Below, piece by piece: positions 6,081 through 11,590 of a stretch of DNA of 11,590 nt. The DNA comes from Methanocorpusculum sp. (GTDB taxonomy: Archaea; Halobacteriota; Methanomicrobia; Methanomicrobiales; Methanocorpusculaceae). Where the stretch lies: positions 1 through 11,590 of the forward strand of contig JAFZFW010000126.1 in NCBI GenBank assembly GCA_017555685.1, in the 5' to 3' direction. The notes under the pieces are model-generated. The model had not been told where the DNA came from, did not search any database, and saw only the letters and a list, made by a program, of their open reading frames with translations. Numbering within the stretch: the stretch's first letter is position 1; each line of letters begins with the position of its first letter. A program made the translations under genes and the position numbers.

Positions 6081-6968
6081 TTATTCCATACCCTTCGCTT
6101 TTTTGTCTGCCCGAATCTTTAACCACTGCAGGAGAATCATAATCACTGCTCCTGCCAGGAAGAACACGATGCTGAAGGTCTCAAGGCTTAATGCCGGAAG
6201 CGGAACAGAAAGTGTCTCCGCTCCGCGGGCGATTGCGTAGAGTGAACCGATAAGAAGACCGATTACCAGATACATCAGCTGGGAGCGGAATCTTGCGTAA
6301 CAGACCCGGATGAGCTTCGTACAGAAGGCAAGGCCTGCAAGAACGCCGAAGCCGAAGATGAACAGAGCCGGAAGATAGATGAGCTCTAAGTGGAGGACTG
6401 CAGATACTGCCGAGATAAGCGGAACATAGAGTCCGAAGATTAACAGCAGCGTCGAGCCGGAGATTCCCGGGATGATCATAACAGAAATCGCTAACGCTCC
6501 GGCAAGGAATAAGAGAACAGCCAGCGCCGGGGTTAACGCAGTCAGATCAACGGCACCGAACGTTCCGTTAAACATCAGCATCAGCGGGACGGCAAGAATA
6601 CCAAGCATGGTAAAAATCAGCCACTGGTACTTCCCCTTCAACGTCTCCCGCTCCTCAAAGATAACGAGCGGAATCGCCAGAAGCGTAAAGCCAAGGAACA
6701 GCGAGCTGAGTTCATAGATGTGCGCATCAAACAGCTCGGCAAGCAGAACCGCACAAACTAAAAATCCAGCCGCCCATCCGAAGCCGAGTTTAATCAGGAA
6801 TGGCAGAGCAGCAATCTTTGCCTGCAGCGGACCGGTCAGGAAGTCATGAACGGACGTCACAAACTTCTCGTAAATCCCTAAAAGAAAGGCGACTGTTCCT
6901 CCCGAGACACCGGGCACACTGTCTGCAAGACCCATACAGACGCCCCGGAGAACATCAGCAATAATCAT
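6081..6968 (-). CDS. DUF368 membrane protein, putative polyprenyl-phosphate transporter (PopT-like)
   Basis: This is a polytopic membrane protein of 295 residues with about eight hydrophobic segments. The hallmark is a two-fold internal repeat: PGVSGGT (19-25) followed by LGIYEKF, and PGISGST (167-173) followed by FGLYVPL. Paired PG(V/I)SG re-entrant motifs define DUF368. In bacteria, members of this family (PopT) were shown to return undecaprenyl phosphate across the cytoplasmic membrane; in an archaeon the lipid would presumably be a dolichyl-type phosphate used in glycan assembly (inference). The start MIIADVLRGVCMGLADSVPG matches the family N-terminus, with no need for extension. It follows the unrecognised 7001-7651 gene by 32 bases on the same strand and may share its transcript, though a TATA-like sequence also lies in the gap. 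Confidence 0.88.
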   Translation of the reverse strand: MIIADVLRGVCMGLADSVPGVSGGTVAFLLGIYEKFVTSVHDFLTGPLQAKIAALPFLIKLGFGWAAGFLVCAVLLAELFDAHIYELSSLFLGFTLLAIPLVIFEERETLKGKYQWLIFTMLGILAVPLMLMFNGTFGAVDLTALTPALAVLLFLAGALAISVMIIPGISGSTLLLIFGLYVPLISAVSAVLHLELIYLPALFIFGFGVLAGLAFCTKLIRVCYARFRSQLMYLVIGLLIGSLYAIARGAETLSVPLPALSLETFSIVFFLAGAVIMILLQWLKIRADKKAKGME

Positions 6969-6989
6969 ACAATGGTGTTGGCGTTCACG

Positions 6990-7000
6990 GATTAAATTAG
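6990..7000 (-). promoter_or_regulatory. Possible TATA-like box for the DUF368 gene
   Basis: CTAATTTAATC on the minus strand is centred about 27 bases before the ATG at 6968, the same spacing as the other leaderless-type promoters here. The gap is only 32 bases and simply AT-rich, so read-through from gltX is an equally good explanation. Confidence 0.35.
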
Positions 7001-7651
7001 TTACCAGACGCTTCCGTCAACACGTTTGGTGCTCTTTGCAGGCGCACTCTTTTTGTGCAGGACCTCGTTTGGATGCAGACGCTGATAATGCAGATGGCCG
7101 TCTGTGATAACAACTGCTGCATCGGTTTCCTGCAGGAACTTCAGCTCCTTTGCCGGATTTGCACAGACGAATAAAAACTGCACCGGCCCCCCATAGAGAC
7201 GCTCCAAAAGCGCACGTTTTGCCGCGACCTCGGATGCCAGATTGGCGGCCTTTGCCGGATTGACAACGACCTCGCCAAACACCCGCACTCCGTCAGCGGT
7301 TTTTACCAGAAGATCAATCTCTGCGGCAACCCGTGCCTGCACCTTAAAGCGGATACCGCCGTCTTTGGAGTACCAGAGCCCGTCTTTTGCATACTTATCG
7401 TAGGGCACATAGTGTGCATCCGAAAGCTTCGCGGCAACGGACGAAACAGCAGGGGAGGCTTCGCCTGCGCTTAAAAGAATCTCGTATACAAGTGCTTCAA
7501 AAAATTCGCCGACTGCTGTGCGATGTTCGCGGGAGGTTTCATCGTACAGCGCGGCACGTAAGGGTTTTGGGAGATGAATGGCCGCACGCCGGATTTCGCC
7601 GCTGGAGATTTCCGCGGCAGTCAGAAGTCCGGCGATTTCGGCGGCAGACAT
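7001..7651 (-). CDS. Unrecognised protein with possible PD-(D/E)XK nuclease-like core
   Basis: I do not recognise a named family for this 216-residue soluble protein. Residues 1-45 look helical (Ala-rich, with IHLPKPLRAAL at 25-35). Residues 48-60 (GEFFEALVYEILL) form an acidic helix, followed by EIDLLV (111-116) and VFGEVVVN (124-131), then by KRALLERLYGGPVQFLFVCANP. A Glu-bearing helix, an Asp strand (Asp113) and a Glu strand (Glu127) in this order resemble the PD-(D/E)XK fold. The Lys of the E-x-K signature is replaced by Val, so the protein may be inactive as a nuclease, use another residue, or merely resemble the fold. The tail (from ~198) is Lys/Ser-rich. Its ATG begins on the base after the gltX stop codon, with no Shine-Dalgarno motif visible, implying translation coupled to gltX. 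Confidence 0.7.
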   Translation of the reverse strand: MSAAEIAGLLTAAEISSGEIRRAAIHLPKPLRAALYDETSREHRTAVGEFFEALVYEILLSAGEASPAVSSVAAKLSDAHYVPYDKYAKDGLWYSKDGGIRFKVQARVAAEIDLLVKTADGVRVFGEVVVNPAKAANLASEVAAKRALLERLYGGPVQFLFVCANPAKELKFLQETDAAVVITDGHLHYQRLHPNEVLHKKSAPAKSTKRVDGSVW

Positions 7652-9334
7652 TTATCTGTGGGTGTGGTAGGCGACAGCTTTTCCGTTCTCAACCGCGTCA
7701 ATCTTGGCAAAGCCGACACGCTCGAACTGAACAATCTTTCCTTCGTATCCGAGAACTTCCGGCTCGGCAAATCCTTCCTGCATGCCTTCAGGGGTAAGCA
7801 GTGAACACGGAGCTGCTTTGTCTGCCGGGAGCCACTGGATGATCGGGGCCTTTTCCTTTCTTGCATCTGCAAGGGATTCGCCGGCATACTCTGCGGTTGC
7901 CTCTCCGGTCATTCTGATGTTGAAGAGGTCTTTGAGTCTGAGCATACCGCCTTTCTCGACCTCGGCACGCGGCAGGAGAACTTTTCCGGTGAACGGTAAG
8001 AGACGCTCTCCTCTCTCCGGCTTGTTCGGATAGACCGGTGCGTGTGCAGTCATTTCCGGAGCTCCGGTGACGGTGACTTCGACTGCATCCGGGACGAAGA
8101 AGTAGCGGTCTGCATCTGCATCAATGATTGCCTTGTTTGCGGCAAAGAGGTTCTCCCAGGAGAAGGAGATATCGGTGTCTCCCATACCGATGTCGACAAC
8201 TGCTCCGCGGACTGCTTCTGCCTGGATTCCGCGGCGTGCCAGGGCACGAAGCGTTCCTAAGTGGATGTCATCCCATCCGGTGTAGAGGCCTTCGTTGATA
8301 CCTTTTCTCATTCCGGAGGTGGAGAGTTCAAGGCCGGCGATAGACATTCTTCCATAGTGGTAGAAGTACGGCATCTTCCAGCCGAAGTAGTTGTAGATGT
8401 ACTCCTGGCGTCTGGTGTTTGCGATGTGGTCTTTTCCGCGGATGACGTGGGTCATGCCGAGGAGGTGGTCATCGACTGCGACGGAGAAGTTCATGAGCGG
8501 GTAGACGAAGATTTCCGGTTTTCTCGGGTGCTTCGGCTCTTTTAAGACACGCATTGCTGCGAAGTCTCTGACTGCCGGGTCCGGGTGTGCGATGTCGGTC
8601 TTGACACGCATGGTAATCTGTCCTTCCTCGTACTTTCCGGCAAGCATGTCGTCGAAGCGTTTGAGGTTCTCTTCGACGGATAAGTCGCGGCACGGACATG
8701 CCTGTTTCTTGAGCTTTAAGTCTCTGAAATCAGCGTTGTCACAGTCACACATGTATGCTCCGCCGAGTTTGATTAACTCGCGGGCGAGGTCGTAGTAAAT
8801 CTCGAAGCGGTCGGACTGGTAGACAACATCGGTGATGCCGATTCCAAGCCACTTGAGGTCTTCGGAGACCATATCGTATGCTTCAGGGTCGACACGCTTC
8901 GGATCGGTGTCTTCGACTCTGTAGTAGAACTTTCCGCCGTATTTTCTGACATAGTAGTCGTTTAAGACAGAAGCTCTTGCATGGCCTAAGTGAAGCGGTC
9001 CGGACGGGTTTGGAGCAAAACGCATGACAACTCCGCCTTCTGCGTCAGGAAGCGTCGGGAGTTCGTGGATACGCTCCTTTTTCTCGTGCATCTTTTCGAT
9101 TGCTTCCGGATTTAATTCACGGAGCTGTGCTTCGCGTTCTTCGGCAGAGAGTGCTTCGACTTTTGCTAAGATTGCCGGAAGCAGGGCATTGATTTCTTTT
9201 GCCTGGGAACGAAGCTCAGGGTGGGCTCCCATGACGCTTCCAAGAACAGCGCCCGCACGCGGAACGGCCTTGTTTTTGACGGCGTTCTGGAGGGCAAGAA
9301 TGTATATATCGTTTTCAAGAGTGCTGTCGGCCAT
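7652..9334 (-). CDS. gltX: Glutamyl-tRNA synthetase, archaeal type
   Basis: This class I synthetase charges tRNA with glutamate; in most archaea it is non-discriminating, also making Glu-tRNA(Gln) for later amidation by GatDE. Its 560 residues match the archaeal/eukaryotic-type (GlxRS) length. An N-terminal helical extension (1-~100) precedes the Rossmann catalytic core, with the HIGH-type motif in PNPSGPLHLGHAR (HLGH at 115-118) and DTDP (142-145). A Cys-X-Cys pair near 196-198 and another at 213-215 form a likely metal site. The STSGMRKGI stretch (338-346) stands in for KMSKS, and the beta-barrel anticodon-binding region completes the C-terminus. The ATG at 9334 is chosen because a TATA-like box lies about 33 bases upstream; no Shine-Dalgarno is seen. 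It leads a run with the unrecognised gene and the DUF368 gene. Confidence 0.97.
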   Translation of the reverse strand: MADSTLENDIYILALQNAVKNKAVPRAGAVLGSVMGAHPELRSQAKEINALLPAILAKVEALSAEEREAQLRELNPEAIEKMHEKKERIHELPTLPDAEGGVVMRFAPNPSGPLHLGHARASVLNDYYVRKYGGKFYYRVEDTDPKRVDPEAYDMVSEDLKWLGIGITDVVYQSDRFEIYYDLARELIKLGGAYMCDCDNADFRDLKLKKQACPCRDLSVEENLKRFDDMLAGKYEEGQITMRVKTDIAHPDPAVRDFAAMRVLKEPKHPRKPEIFVYPLMNFSVAVDDHLLGMTHVIRGKDHIANTRRQEYIYNYFGWKMPYFYHYGRMSIAGLELSTSGMRKGINEGLYTGWDDIHLGTLRALARRGIQAEAVRGAVVDIGMGDTDISFSWENLFAANKAIIDADADRYFFVPDAVEVTVTGAPEMTAHAPVYPNKPERGERLLPFTGKVLLPRAEVEKGGMLRLKDLFNIRMTGEATAEYAGESLADARKEKAPIIQWLPADKAAPCSLLTPEGMQEGFAEPEVLGYEGKIVQFERVGFAKIDAVENGKAVAYHTHR

Positions 9335-9362
9335 ATTTGGTGTATAATATTGAATGTGAAGT

Positions 9363-9372
9363 ATGTTTAAGG
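9363..9372 (-). promoter_or_regulatory. Weak TATA-like box for gltX
   Basis: CCTTAAACAT on the minus strand is centred about 33 bases before the gltX ATG in the 101-base gap after the MutY-like gene. It is a poorer match than the other boxes, and read-through from the phoU-mutY unit cannot be excluded because no strong T run follows mutY. Confidence 0.4.
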
Positions 9373-9435
9373 TAACTGTTAGTCGGGAGTAATAAAGTAG
9401 GAAGAAAGTATGTTGTGTAAATGATAAGGAGGGGA

Positions 9436-10299
9436 CTACCGGATGACCTGATAGATGCCGTCTCCGGAAGACACAAAAAATCCTTCCTTTTCCATGTCCG
9501 AAAGAACAGCAGATACCGCGTCTGTATCATAGCCTGATACAGTACTGAGCTCTTCAGCAGACGCGGTTCCTTTCTGCAGCATGATTTTTAGGACTGCACC
9601 CCGTACCTGCCTGTTCGAGCCTTCGAATGCGGACTGTTTTACATACTGCCTGCTTTTCCGGTTCGGGTTGCCGACTGCTTTTTTCATGTCGGTTCCAAGG
9701 TCCATCAGCGCCCAGTACCATTCGCGGGAGCGGGCGAGCGGAAGTGCTGCTTTTACGAGCGGCAGAATCTCTGCGTCATCGACTGTTTCTTTTCCGCGGA
9801 AGAAGAAGTGGATGAATACCCGGCGGATGTTTGTTTCGATAAAGACGACCGGGGCGTTGTAGGCAAACGCGGCAATCGAGCAGGAGGTTGCTTTGCCGAT
9901 TCCGGGAAGCTTTTCGAGGTCTGCGGGAAGGGCGGGAAACACTCCGGCGAACTCGTCGACTACGGTCCTGCACATCCGCTTCAGATAGAGCGCCCGGCGG
10001 TTATAGCCCATCCCCTGCCAGGCGGAAAGGACGTCGGCGTCGGAGGCATTCGCAAGCGCTGCAGCGTTTGGGAACTGTTCGATGAAGCGGGGAAAAATCT
10101 GTGCGACCCGCGGGACCTGCGTCTGCTGCAGCATCACTTCGGATACGGCGATAAGATACGGGTCTTTTGTGTGCCGCCACTGCATATCATGGCGTCCGGC
10201 TTTTGTGTAGTAGGAGAAAACAAAGGACTGAAAATCGGCAATCAGGGAAGGGGTTATACCCTCCCCGGCAAAACGGGCGGAGAAGTCCGTTTCAAACAT
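9436..10299 (-). CDS. MutY-like adenine glycosylase (HhH-GPD), variant without iron-sulfur cysteines
   Basis: Standard MutY removes adenine mispaired with 8-oxoguanine or guanine. Residues 30-165 follow MutY closely: MQWR (39-42), DPYLIAVSEVMLQQTQV (46-62, with Glu54 at the catalytic acid place), GMGYNRRALYL (96-106) and the helix-hairpin-helix LPGIGKATS (131-139). At the place of the second catalytic residue (Asp in DGNVxRV) it has Glu155 in ETNIRRV. After ALMDLG (197-202), where the four cluster-binding cysteines normally sit, there is NPNRKSRQYVKQSAFEGSNRQ-type sequence and no Cys. The whole protein has two cysteines (110, 140). The C-terminus (~232-287) looks like a small winged helix rather than the 8-oxoG-sensing NUDIX-like domain. 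At 287 residues it is shorter than the usual ~350. The start overlaps the phoU stop as TAATG, with GGTG eight bases before it as a ribosome site. Confidence 0.88.
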   Translation of the reverse strand: MFETDFSARFAGEGITPSLIADFQSFVFSYYTKAGRHDMQWRHTKDPYLIAVSEVMLQQTQVPRVAQIFPRFIEQFPNAAALANASDADVLSAWQGMGYNRRALYLKRMCRTVVDEFAGVFPALPADLEKLPGIGKATSCSIAAFAYNAPVVFIETNIRRVFIHFFFRGKETVDDAEILPLVKAALPLARSREWYWALMDLGTDMKKAVGNPNRKSRQYVKQSAFEGSNRQVRGAVLKIMLQKGTASAEELSTVSGYDTDAVSAVLSDMEKEGFFVSSGDGIYQVIR

Positions 10300-11300
10300 T
10301 ACTCGGACACCATGCGGTTAATCAGAATCTCGGCGATGTCTGAGCTGTACTCGGTGATACGGTGCATACTCTGTACAATCTGATTGACGGCAATTGCTTC
10401 CTGGGCTTTCATTTTCCGGGTGGTGTCTCCGAAGTGATGATACTGGGGTTCCATCTCATCGGCGTCTGAGATAATCTGGTTGGCTTTGGTTAGAGACCCT
10501 CCGAAGACTGCCTGAATACTCCGGTTGAAGACGTCCAGCGAGTCACTGCCGAGCGCAGCCATTCTGGGGATGAGTGTGCGGTCGACGCCTTTGTCGATTA
10601 AGACCAGGACCGATTCGGCGATGAGGACAGCGTGGTCTCCTACACGCTCGATAATGCGGGAGACCTGGTAATAGGTCGATGCCATGCTCGGGGTGATGTT
10701 CATCTTCAGGGAGAGTGCGGGGTTGTCGATGATTAATGAGAACTGCCGGTGAATGAGCCAGTGCAAACGGTCGACATCGGTGTCACGGGCAACCACGTCT
10801 TCGGCGAGTTCGCGTTTTCCCTGCTCGAGAGCATAGAGAGCATCCTCGTGCATGGCTTTTACGATGACGTACATCCGGCGGAGGGTGTTTTCAAACGGCA
10901 TCTCACTGGGGTTTAGGATGTCTTTTAAGGTGATGCTGTTGTCCGTTTCCTCTGCGACTTCCTGTCCGATGGTCATCTGGGTGAATTTGCGGACAACCTG
11001 TCTGACTTTGGGCGGAATTCTTCCGGCGGAGGTGATTTTGATTACGGTAAATCCGCTGATGTATGCGCCGATTAAGGAGCGGAGAAGCATCAGCGGGTCG
11101 GGGTAGTCCTTTAAGGGGAACTCTTTGACTTTTGTTGTCCGGTCGTACTGGATATTCGGGGTAATAAGCAGGGTGCCGTCTGCCTGGGTTACTACTCCGA
11201 TTGGATCGTTTTTCTGGATGTTACGCTCACGAATCCAGGTTTTCGGGAGGGAGAGGACGTAGGATGAGCCTCCGGTCACCTGAATTTTTCTGATTTCCAT
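10299..11300 (-). CDS. AbrB-PhoU phosphate-uptake regulator
   Basis: This is a 333-residue fusion found in archaea. An N-terminal SpoVT/AbrB-like DNA-binding beta domain (1-~48, MEIRKIQVTGGSSYVLSLPKxW) is joined by a linker domain to a PhoU helical bundle (~135-330). The PhoU part shows the typical acidic helix patterns: DTDVDRLHW (173-181), RIIERVGDHAVLIAE (215-229, the classic E-x3-D metal pattern) and RITEYSSDIAEI (314-325). PhoU proteins bind metal clusters and dampen phosphate import through the Pst transporter. The AbrB part suggests this one acts directly on DNA, by inference. No pst genes lie in the window. It is the first gene of a two-gene unit with the MutY-like gene, overlapping by one base. 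A strong TATA box sits 26 bases before its ATG. Confidence 0.9.
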   Translation of the reverse strand: MEIRKIQVTGGSSYVLSLPKTWIRERNIQKNDPIGVVTQADGTLLITPNIQYDRTTKVKEFPLKDYPDPLMLLRSLIGAYISGFTVIKITSAGRIPPKVRQVVRKFTQMTIGQEVAEETDNSITLKDILNPSEMPFENTLRRMYVIVKAMHEDALYALEQGKRELAEDVVARDTDVDRLHWLIHRQFSLIIDNPALSLKMNITPSMASTYYQVSRIIERVGDHAVLIAESVLVLIDKGVDRTLIPRMAALGSDSLDVFNRSIQAVFGGSLTKANQIISDADEMEPQYHHFGDTTRKMKAQEAIAVNQIVQSMHRITEYSSDIAEILINRMVSE

Positions 11301-11320
11301 ACAATAGTATTTGGTATGGC

Positions 11321-11332
11321 TTTTATAAAAAC
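11321..11332 (-). promoter_or_regulatory. TATA box for the phoU-mutY unit
   Basis: GTTTTTATAAAA on the minus strand is the best TATA box in the window. Its centre is about 26 bases before the ATG at 11300, so the mRNA should start at or beside the A of ATG, with no leader. Confidence 0.6.
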
Positions 11333-11384
11333 TATAGAGTCGGTCTCCGCATCACTATACCTTTGTGAGAGACGGAAGAATTAT

Positions 11385-11433
11385 CCCGGGAATGACCGCC
11401 CGGGAAGGCAACCGGGTAAACTCCCGGGAGTTT
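11385..11433. repeat. Row of CCCGGG palindromes
   Basis: CCCGGG occurs at 11385-11390, 11399-11404 and 11423-11428, with a one-base variant (ACCGGG) at 11411-11416, giving spacings of 14, 12 and 12 bases. The last is the centre of a perfect 16-base palindrome, AAACTCCCGGGAGTTT (11418-11433). The row lies upstream of the phoU promoter and downstream of the class V aminotransferase stop. Confidence 0.6.
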
Positions 11434-11434
11434 C

Positions 11435-11452
11435 TGCGGAAGTCTTTCCGCA
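11435..11452. repeat. Perfect 7-base hairpin with tetraloop
   Basis: TGCGGAA (11435-11441) pairs with TTCCGCA (11446-11452) around GTCT. It is adjacent to the CCCGGG row and near T6 at 11461-11466, so it may act in ending transcripts on either strand. Confidence 0.5.
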
Positions 11453-11467
11453 CACGAACCTTTTTTC

Positions 11468-11476
11468 AAAAAAAAA
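11468..11476 (-). terminator. oligo-T terminator after the class V aminotransferase gene
   Basis: A9 on the given strand is T9 in the transcript and starts on the base after the TAA stop codon, a typical archaeal terminator. It is followed in the transcript direction by the hairpin at 11435-11452. Confidence 0.55.
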
Positions 11477-11590
11477 TTACGCCAGGAGTTCTCTGATAAC
11501 AGAGACCAGCGTGTTTACTTCGCTTTCCGTATTGTAGAACGCAAGAGATGCACGAACCGTCCCGTCAGTCGTTCCGAGACGACGCATCAG
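11477..11590 (-). CDS. Cysteine desulfurase / class V aminotransferase, last 37 residues (5' part outside window)
   Basis: Reading the minus strand from the window edge gives an open frame of 37 residues ending in TAA. It begins LMRRLGTTDGTVRASLAFYNT and ends in a leucine-rich helix. The RASLAFYNT stretch followed by an acidic helix with LV is the conserved C-terminus of SufS/CsdA-type, PLP-dependent cysteine desulfurases, which supply sulfur for Fe-S clusters and other cofactors. The active-site Lys and Cys lie outside the window, so desulfurase versus another class V aminotransferase cannot be settled here. Confidence 0.8.
   Translation of the reverse strand: MMRRLGTTDGTVRASLAFYNTESEVNTLVSVIRELLA

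Noticed and set aside
6004..6240. 78-residue plus-strand frame starting in the gene-free stretch
   Set aside because: Most of it is antisense to the DUF368 C-terminus, and no ribosome site or TATA box precedes it.
9808..10383. 191-residue plus-strand frame across the mutY-phoU junction
   Set aside because: Antisense to two well-supported genes and without recognisable domains or a promoter.

Overview
The window reads as chromosomal DNA of a methanogenic archaeon, most likely an order Methanomicrobiales member (a Methanocorpusculum-like genome is my guess from gene content, not proven). Archaeal signs are the archaeal-type glutamyl-tRNA synthetase (HLGH plus an STSGMR version of KMSKS), the AbrB-PhoU fusion typical of archaeal phosphate regulators, the archaeal-type phosphohexomutase, TATA-like boxes about 26-34 bases before most start codons, and oligo-T runs just after stop codons. 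Several genes are of bacterial ancestry (uvrA, purH), as is common in mesophilic methanogens. I see no insertion sequence, CRISPR array, phage gene or tRNA/rRNA gene.

Layout. Positions 2-1483 (+) hold the C-terminal half of uvrA. Convergent to it on the minus strand are a small BofA-like membrane protein (1582-1839) and, upstream of that, a phosphoglucosamine/phosphohexomutase (1890-3266). A 110-base divergent promoter region separates the mutase from purH (3377-4870, +), followed by a double helix-turn-helix protein resembling the haloarchaeal 'conditioned medium-induced protein 4' family (5040-5651, +). Positions 5652-6080 carry no convincing gene but are unusually rich in hairpins and short tandem repeats. 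From 6081 to the end everything is on the minus strand. In transcription order it is: the last 38 codons of a SufS-like class V aminotransferase (11477-11590), an AbrB-PhoU regulator (10299-11300), a MutY-like glycosylase lacking the iron-sulfur cysteines (9436-10299, overlapping phoU by one base), gltX (7652-9334), an unrecognised protein with a possible PD-(D/E)XK nuclease core (7001-7651, starting on the base after the gltX stop), and a DUF368 membrane protein (6081-6968), a family recently shown in bacteria to move polyprenyl phosphate across the membrane.

How the genes fit together. Most are housekeeping: nucleotide excision repair (uvrA), base excision repair (mutY-like), purine synthesis (purH), translation (gltX), and cell-envelope sugar and lipid-carrier metabolism (the mutase, DUF368). 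No single pathway links them. The parts that invite a second look are the structured gene-free stretch at 5.7-6.07 kb, the row of CCCGGG palindromes upstream of the phoU-mutY operon, the cluster-less MutY variant, the unrecognised protein coupled to gltX, the double-HTH protein, and a consistent leaderless-promoter pattern. I did not find a clear new multi-gene system.
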